This document shows, one piece after another, positions 5,668 through 7,990 of a DNA stretch of 7,990 nt. The translations under genes and the position numbers were made by a program. This stretch comes from an uncultured Caldimicrobium sp. (GTDB taxonomy: Bacteria > Desulfobacterota > Thermodesulfobacteria > Thermodesulfobacteriales > Thermodesulfobacteriaceae). Below the pieces are notes generated by a model that saw nothing but the letters and a program-made list of their open reading frames with translations, was not told the DNA's origin and did not search any database. Each line of letters opens with the position of its first letter. Position 1 is the stretch's first letter. Where the stretch lies: positions 1 to 7,990 of the forward strand of contig CALLJI010000126.1 in the NCBI GenBank assembly GCA_938091475.1, given 5' to 3'.

Positions 5668-6705
5668 ATGAAAAAGTATAAACTCTCTGAGATTGCCTCC
5701 TATGTCTCTGGAGCCCTTTATGGTATAGATTTAGAGGTAACAGGGCTTAATGCCCTACCCCTGGCAAGGGAATCTGAACTCTCCTTTGTGGATACATTGA
5801 AGAGGCTTGACCAAGCAAAAAAGAGCAAAGCCTCTGCCCTGCTTGCCCCTGAGGGTTTTTCTAAACATCTCCCTGAAAAATCCCTTATAGAAGTCAAAGA
5901 CCTGCGCACTGCCCTGGCAAAAATCTCCTTTCTCTTTAAAGAACCCCTTAAATACGAACCAGGAATTTCTCAACTAACCTATATTGCCTCTTCAGCAGAA
6001 ATACATCCTGAGGCTATGATCTATCCCTTTGTTTATATAGGTGAAAAAGTAAAAATTAATCAGGGAGTTATTATCTATCCCTTTTGTTATGTGGGAGATT
6101 TTTGCGAGATCGGAGAGGGTAGTATTTTGTTTCCTCATGTAGTGCTTTACCCGGGAACTGTCCTTGGAAAAAATTGTATTCTCCACGCAGGGGTTGTGCT
6201 TGGCTCTGATGGTTTTGGATATTCTCAAGAGCCCAAAGAGGAGGGCTTTAAAAATTTGAAAATTTATCATTTTGGAAGGGCAAGGATTGGAGATGAAGTA
6301 GAAATTGGGGCAAATTCAACTATTGATAGGGCAACCTTTGGGGAAACCTTGATTGATTCTGGCACAAAAATAGATAACTTGGTGCAAATTGGCCACAATG
6401 TAAGAGTAGGTAAGGAATGCATCTTAGTTTCCCATACTGCCATTGGCGGAAGCGCTCTTTTGGAGGACTATGTAATGTTAGGAGGGCAAGTAGGTATTGC
6501 TCCTCAGAGTATTTTAAGAAAGGGAGTAAAAGTTGCTGCAAAATCTGGTGTTGTGGGAGAAATACCAGCAGGAGAAGAGATAGCTGGAATCCCTGCTATA
6601 AAGGCAAGCTTATGGAGAAAAGCTGTCATTATCTTTGAAAAATTGCCTGAACTTTATAAAGATCTCAAAAACTTATTAAAAGAGGGGAAGACCAAGTCTT
6701 CTTAG
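5668..6705 (+). CDS. lpxD: UDP-3-O-(3-hydroxyacyl)glucosamine N-acyltransferase
   Basis: LpxD adds the second 3-hydroxyacyl chain, from acyl carrier protein, to UDP-3-O-acylglucosamine in lipid A synthesis at the cytoplasmic side of the inner membrane. The 345 residues show the N-terminal uridine-binding domain (1-100) and then a left-handed beta-helix of hexapeptide repeats (about 105-300). Within this are LGSDGFGY (178-185), STIDRATFG (217-225) and the catalytic histidine 243 in NLVQIGHNV. The short C-terminal helices (from IPAGEEIAGIPA on) form the ACP-binding end. The ATG is 2 bases after the proS stop and has no clear Shine-Dalgarno, so translation is probably coupled to proS. The 3' end overlaps the convergent era by 30 bp. 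No other lipid A gene (lpxA, lpxB, fabZ) is nearby, so lpxD is separated from its usual cluster here. Confidence 0.97.
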   Translation: MKKYKLSEIASYVSGALYGIDLEVTGLNALPLARESELSFVDTLKRLDQAKKSKASALLAPEGFSKHLPEKSLIEVKDLRTALAKISFLFKEPLKYEPGISQLTYIASSAEIHPEAMIYPFVYIGEKVKINQGVIIYPFCYVGDFCEIGEGSILFPHVVLYPGTVLGKNCILHAGVVLGSDGFGYSQEPKEEGFKNLKIYHFGRARIGDEVEIGANSTIDRATFGETLIDSGTKIDNLVQIGHNVRVGKECILVSHTAIGGSALLEDYVMLGGQVGIAPQSILRKGVKVAAKSGVVGEIPAGEEIAGIPAIKASLWRKAVIIFEKLPELYKDLKNLLKEGKTKSS

Positions 6706-7584
6706 ATGACTTTCCCTTTCTCTCCATCCCTCTAAAGTCTTTACCCAAAGCTCCAGATAAATTTTTTTCTTAAGTAAATACTCAAGCTCCTCCCGAGCCA
6801 GAGTACCTATTTTTTTAAGCATTCTCCCTTGTTTTCCCACAATAATTCCCTTTTGGGAGTCTCTTTCCACAAAAATAGTGGCTTGAATGCGAAGAAGGTT
6901 TCTTTCTGGAATCTCTTCTATGGTTTCCACTTTTACTGCTACACAATAAGGAATCTCTTGATAGGTAGAAAGGAAGACCTTTTCTCTAATTATTTCTGCA
7001 ATAAGGAGCTTTAAGGGTAAATCTGTGACATAGCCTGGCTCATAAAAAAAGGGGCCCTCTGGTATGAGTTTCTCTAATTCAATCAATATTCTCTCTAATC
7101 CATCCCGCTTTAGGGCTGAAACTGGAATTATAGCAGAAAAGTTATAAAGCTTTGAAAAATAATCTATAAGGGGTAGAAGTTCATTTTTGTTGGACATTAA
7201 ATCAATTTTATTCATAACTAAAAGCGTAGGCTTCCCCACTTTTTTAATAATCTCTAAGATTTTTTCCTCTTCTGGCACTCTATTTGTAACATCCATCACC
7301 CAAATAATGGCATCTACCTCTTCTAAGGCTTGCAGGGCTTGTTTAACCATCAACTGATTAAAAAGAGAGGAGGGTTCATGGATACCTGGAGTATCAACAA
7401 ATATTATTTGCAAGTGGTCCTTAGTATAAATCCCACGAATATTAAAACGGGTGGTTTGAGGTTTTGGACTAACTATGGATACCTTTGTACCAAGCAGTTG
7501 ATTTAAAAGGGTTGATTTGCCTACATTAGGTAACCCGATAAGTGCAACAACTCCAGATTTGGTCTTTTCCCCACTCTCTGTCAT
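6676..7584 (-). CDS. era: GTPase Era, ribosome assembly factor
   Basis: Era is a GTPase that binds the 3' end of 16S rRNA and helps mature the 30S subunit. From the ATG at 7584 it has 302 residues, the usual length. The GTPase domain shows G1 GLPNVGKS (17-24), the G2 threonine region PQTTRF (42-47), G3 DTPG (64-67), G4 NKID (125-128) and G5 SAL (156-158). The KH RNA-binding domain carries VGKQG (249-253). A TTG at 7620 would add 12 residues (LQLRRFSVILII-like), and these would read through an AAGGAG site; I prefer the ATG because Era proteins begin shortly before the G1 motif. The nearest Shine-Dalgarno is, oddly, 22 bases away. Its 3' end overlaps lpxD and contains a shared hairpin. Confidence 0.97.
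   Translation of the reverse strand: MTESGEKTKSGVVALIGLPNVGKSTLLNQLLGTKVSIVSPKPQTTRFNIRGIYTKDHLQIIFVDTPGIHEPSSLFNQLMVKQALQALEEVDAIIWVMDVTNRVPEEEKILEIIKKVGKPTLLVMNKIDLMSNKNELLPLIDYFSKLYNFSAIIPVSALKRDGLERILIELEKLIPEGPFFYEPGYVTDLPLKLLIAEIIREKVFLSTYQEIPYCVAVKVETIEEIPERNLLRIQATIFVERDSQKGIIVGKQGRMLKKIGTLAREELEYLLKKKIYLELWVKTLEGWRERESHLRRLGLPLF
6687..6701. terminator. Possible bidirectional terminator hairpin inside the lpxD/era overlap
   Basis: GAAGAC (6687-6692) and GTCTTC (6696-6701) pair around a CAA loop, with two further G-T pairs outside. It lies wholly in the 30-bp region coding for both C-termini. On the minus strand it is followed by CCCTCTTTTAATAAGTTTTT; on the plus strand the following DNA is only mildly T-rich. 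It could end era transcription better than lpxD transcription. The stem is short, so this is tentative. Confidence 0.4.
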
Positions 7585-7595
7585 AATGATTAAAA

Positions 7596-7612
7596 TTACA
7601 CTAAATCTCCTT
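7596..7612 (-). promoter_or_regulatory. Shine-Dalgarno followed by a GTG-TAA start-stop in the era leader
   Basis: On the minus strand AAGGAG (7612-7607) is followed after 5 bases by GTG (7601-7599) and at once by TAA (7598-7596). The era ATG lies a further 11 bases on, 22 bases from the Shine-Dalgarno. This could be a minimal start-stop upstream frame that stalls or reloads ribosomes. Alternatively era may start at an unusual ATT codon (7596-7594), 10 bases from the Shine-Dalgarno and in frame. Both are inferences. Confidence 0.3.
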
Positions 7613-7653
7613 AATTGCAAGGATTTAGCGATGATAAAACCTTTTGGTTAGGT

Positions 7654-7704
7654 CAATTTTTAGAGGCTTTTACCATACGACCAGCCTAAAGGTTCTAAAA
7701 ATTG
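7654..7704. repeat. 51-bp element with perfect 11-bp inverted ends
   Basis: CAATTTTTAGA (7654-7664) and TCTAAAAATTG (7694-7704) are exact reverse complements. Inside, GGCT (7665-7668) and AGCC (7683-7686) can extend the stem, with a 7-base bulge on the right side. The right arm runs into the first palindromic repeat module. A nearby separate palindrome, AACC-TTTT-GGTT, lies at 7638-7649. It may be a structured leader or a tiny mobile-element remnant; the sequence does not decide. Confidence 0.5.
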
Positions 7705-7909
7705 TAAGGGTCAGGACTTACCTCTGCGCCGCACTTTGTAGGGGCATGGCATGCCGTGCCCTAATTGGTTTCATCGGTAGGGGCAATTCACGAATTGCCC
7801 AAAAAGATTTCCAAAAATGTAAGGGCTGGGCTTGCCCCTGCCCCTGCCCAGTATTTTGTAGGGGCACGGCACGCTGTGCCCTCAATTGGGCAACCGCAAG
7901 GGCTGTCCC
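7704..7909 (+). repeat. Second cluster of GC-rich palindromic repeat modules, upstream of era
   Basis: The 327-base gap 7585-7911 holds the era leader, the inverted-repeat element at 7654 and this cluster; no gene is credible. Six modules are seen: a degenerate GTAAG...CTTAC copy (7704-7721); GGGCATGGC / GCCGTGCCC (7742-7761, one G-T pair); GGGCAATTC / GAATTGCCC (7781-7800); one around CTGGGC / GCCCAG (7826-7851) with the hexamer GCCCCT in tandem twice (7834-7845); GGGCACGGC / GCTGTGCCC (7862-7881, one G-T pair); and a looser GGGCAACC...GGGCTGTCCC copy (7888-7909). Several start with TTTTGTAGGGGC or a close variant. Orientation is the same as in the cluster at 1975-2087. The open frames that cross this region on both strands translate the repeats and are not genes. 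Confidence 0.85.
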
Positions 7910-7911
7910 TC

Positions 7912-7990
7912 TTATTTCCAAAGGGAAATCACTAATATTCCCATAAACATTATCAAAGCTGCAGAAAGCCTAAGCGGAATTTCTCTCTCC
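7912..7990 (-). CDS. 3' end of a membrane protein gene (cut by window edge)
   Basis: A minus-strand frame enters from the right edge and ends at TAA (7914-7912). The last 25 residues read EREIPLRLSAALIMFMGILVISLWK: a short charged stretch and then one hydrophobic segment of about 18 residues closed by Trp-Lys. This looks like the final transmembrane helix of a multi-pass protein; the L-R-L-x-A-A-L-I-x-x-x-G-I-L pattern is common at the end of EamA/DMT-type transporters and CcdA-like proteins, but such a short piece cannot be assigned. The gene is in the same direction as era, 327 bases upstream of its ATG, with the repeat cluster between them. Confidence 0.55.
   Translation of the reverse strand, partial: EREIPLRLSAALIMFMGILVISLWK

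Noticed and set aside
5992..6270. Open frame of 92 codons antisense to lpxD
   Set aside because: It is a shadow of the hexapeptide-repeat coding region; it has no supporting start signal or family resemblance.
7631..7656. era promoter with TTGACC (7656-7651) and TATCAT (7636-7631) on the minus strand
   Set aside because: The hexamers look good, but the spacer is only 14 bases, too short for normal sigma-70 use, and the -35 overlaps the inverted repeat; not strong enough to list as a feature.
7718..7921. Open frame of 67 codons on the minus strand across the same repeats
   Set aside because: It is the complement of the same palindromes, with a repetitive Ala/Gln/Pro/Arg composition; it is a product of the repeats, not a gene.
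7644..7946. Open frame of 100 codons on the plus strand across the second repeat cluster
   Set aside because: It translates the GC-rich palindromes into Cys-, Gly- and Arg-rich sequence unlike its neighbours, has no ribosome-binding site, and overlaps the coding end at 7912-7990 on the other strand.

Overview
The window is an AT-rich stretch of bacterial chromosome made up mostly of well-conserved housekeeping genes. An lpxD gene (lipid A synthesis) points to an outer membrane with lipopolysaccharide. A flavoprotein with the compact cysteine motif of iron-sulfur flavoproteins points to an anaerobe. The proteins are rich in Lys, Glu and Ile, and intergenic spaces are short. Together this suggests a low-GC, possibly thermophilic anaerobe of the Thermodesulfobacteria type. 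That placement is inference from style, not proof.

Layout. Bases 1-335 (minus) hold the N-terminus of a two-helix membrane signalling protein with the start of a HAMP-like region; it is cut by the window edge. It is divergent from a plus-strand pair: an unrecognised 66-residue protein (423-623), probably translated from a leaderless mRNA, and an iron-sulfur flavoprotein-like reductase (631-1242). The two divergent promoters share almost the same -35 hexamer. The reductase converges on thiE (1239-1886, minus) with the stop codons overlapping.

A 310-base gap (1887-2196) holds the thiE promoter with a 22-bp palindrome over its -35 box, a cluster of GC-rich palindromic repeat modules, and the ribBA promoter and leader. 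Then come ribBA (riboflavin entry enzymes), a YfcE-type metallophosphoesterase, proS and lpxD, all on the plus strand with gaps of 52, 24 and 2 bases, probably one transcript. The lpxD 3' end overlaps era (minus) by 30 bp, with a hairpin encoded inside both genes.

Upstream of era a 327-base gap (7585-7911) holds an unusually placed Shine-Dalgarno site, a perfect 11-bp inverted repeat and a second, larger cluster of the same palindromic modules. The last 79 bases are the 3' end of another minus-strand gene whose product ends in a membrane helix.

The genes serve cofactor synthesis (thiE, ribBA), translation (proS, era) and the envelope (lpxD). I see no mobile-element genes, RNA genes, CRISPR array, defence or secretion system, and nothing that amounts to a new multi-gene system. 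The unexplained material is in the intergenic regions: two palindromic repeat clusters with compensatory base changes, two isolated inverted repeats, and some unusual translation-initiation contexts.
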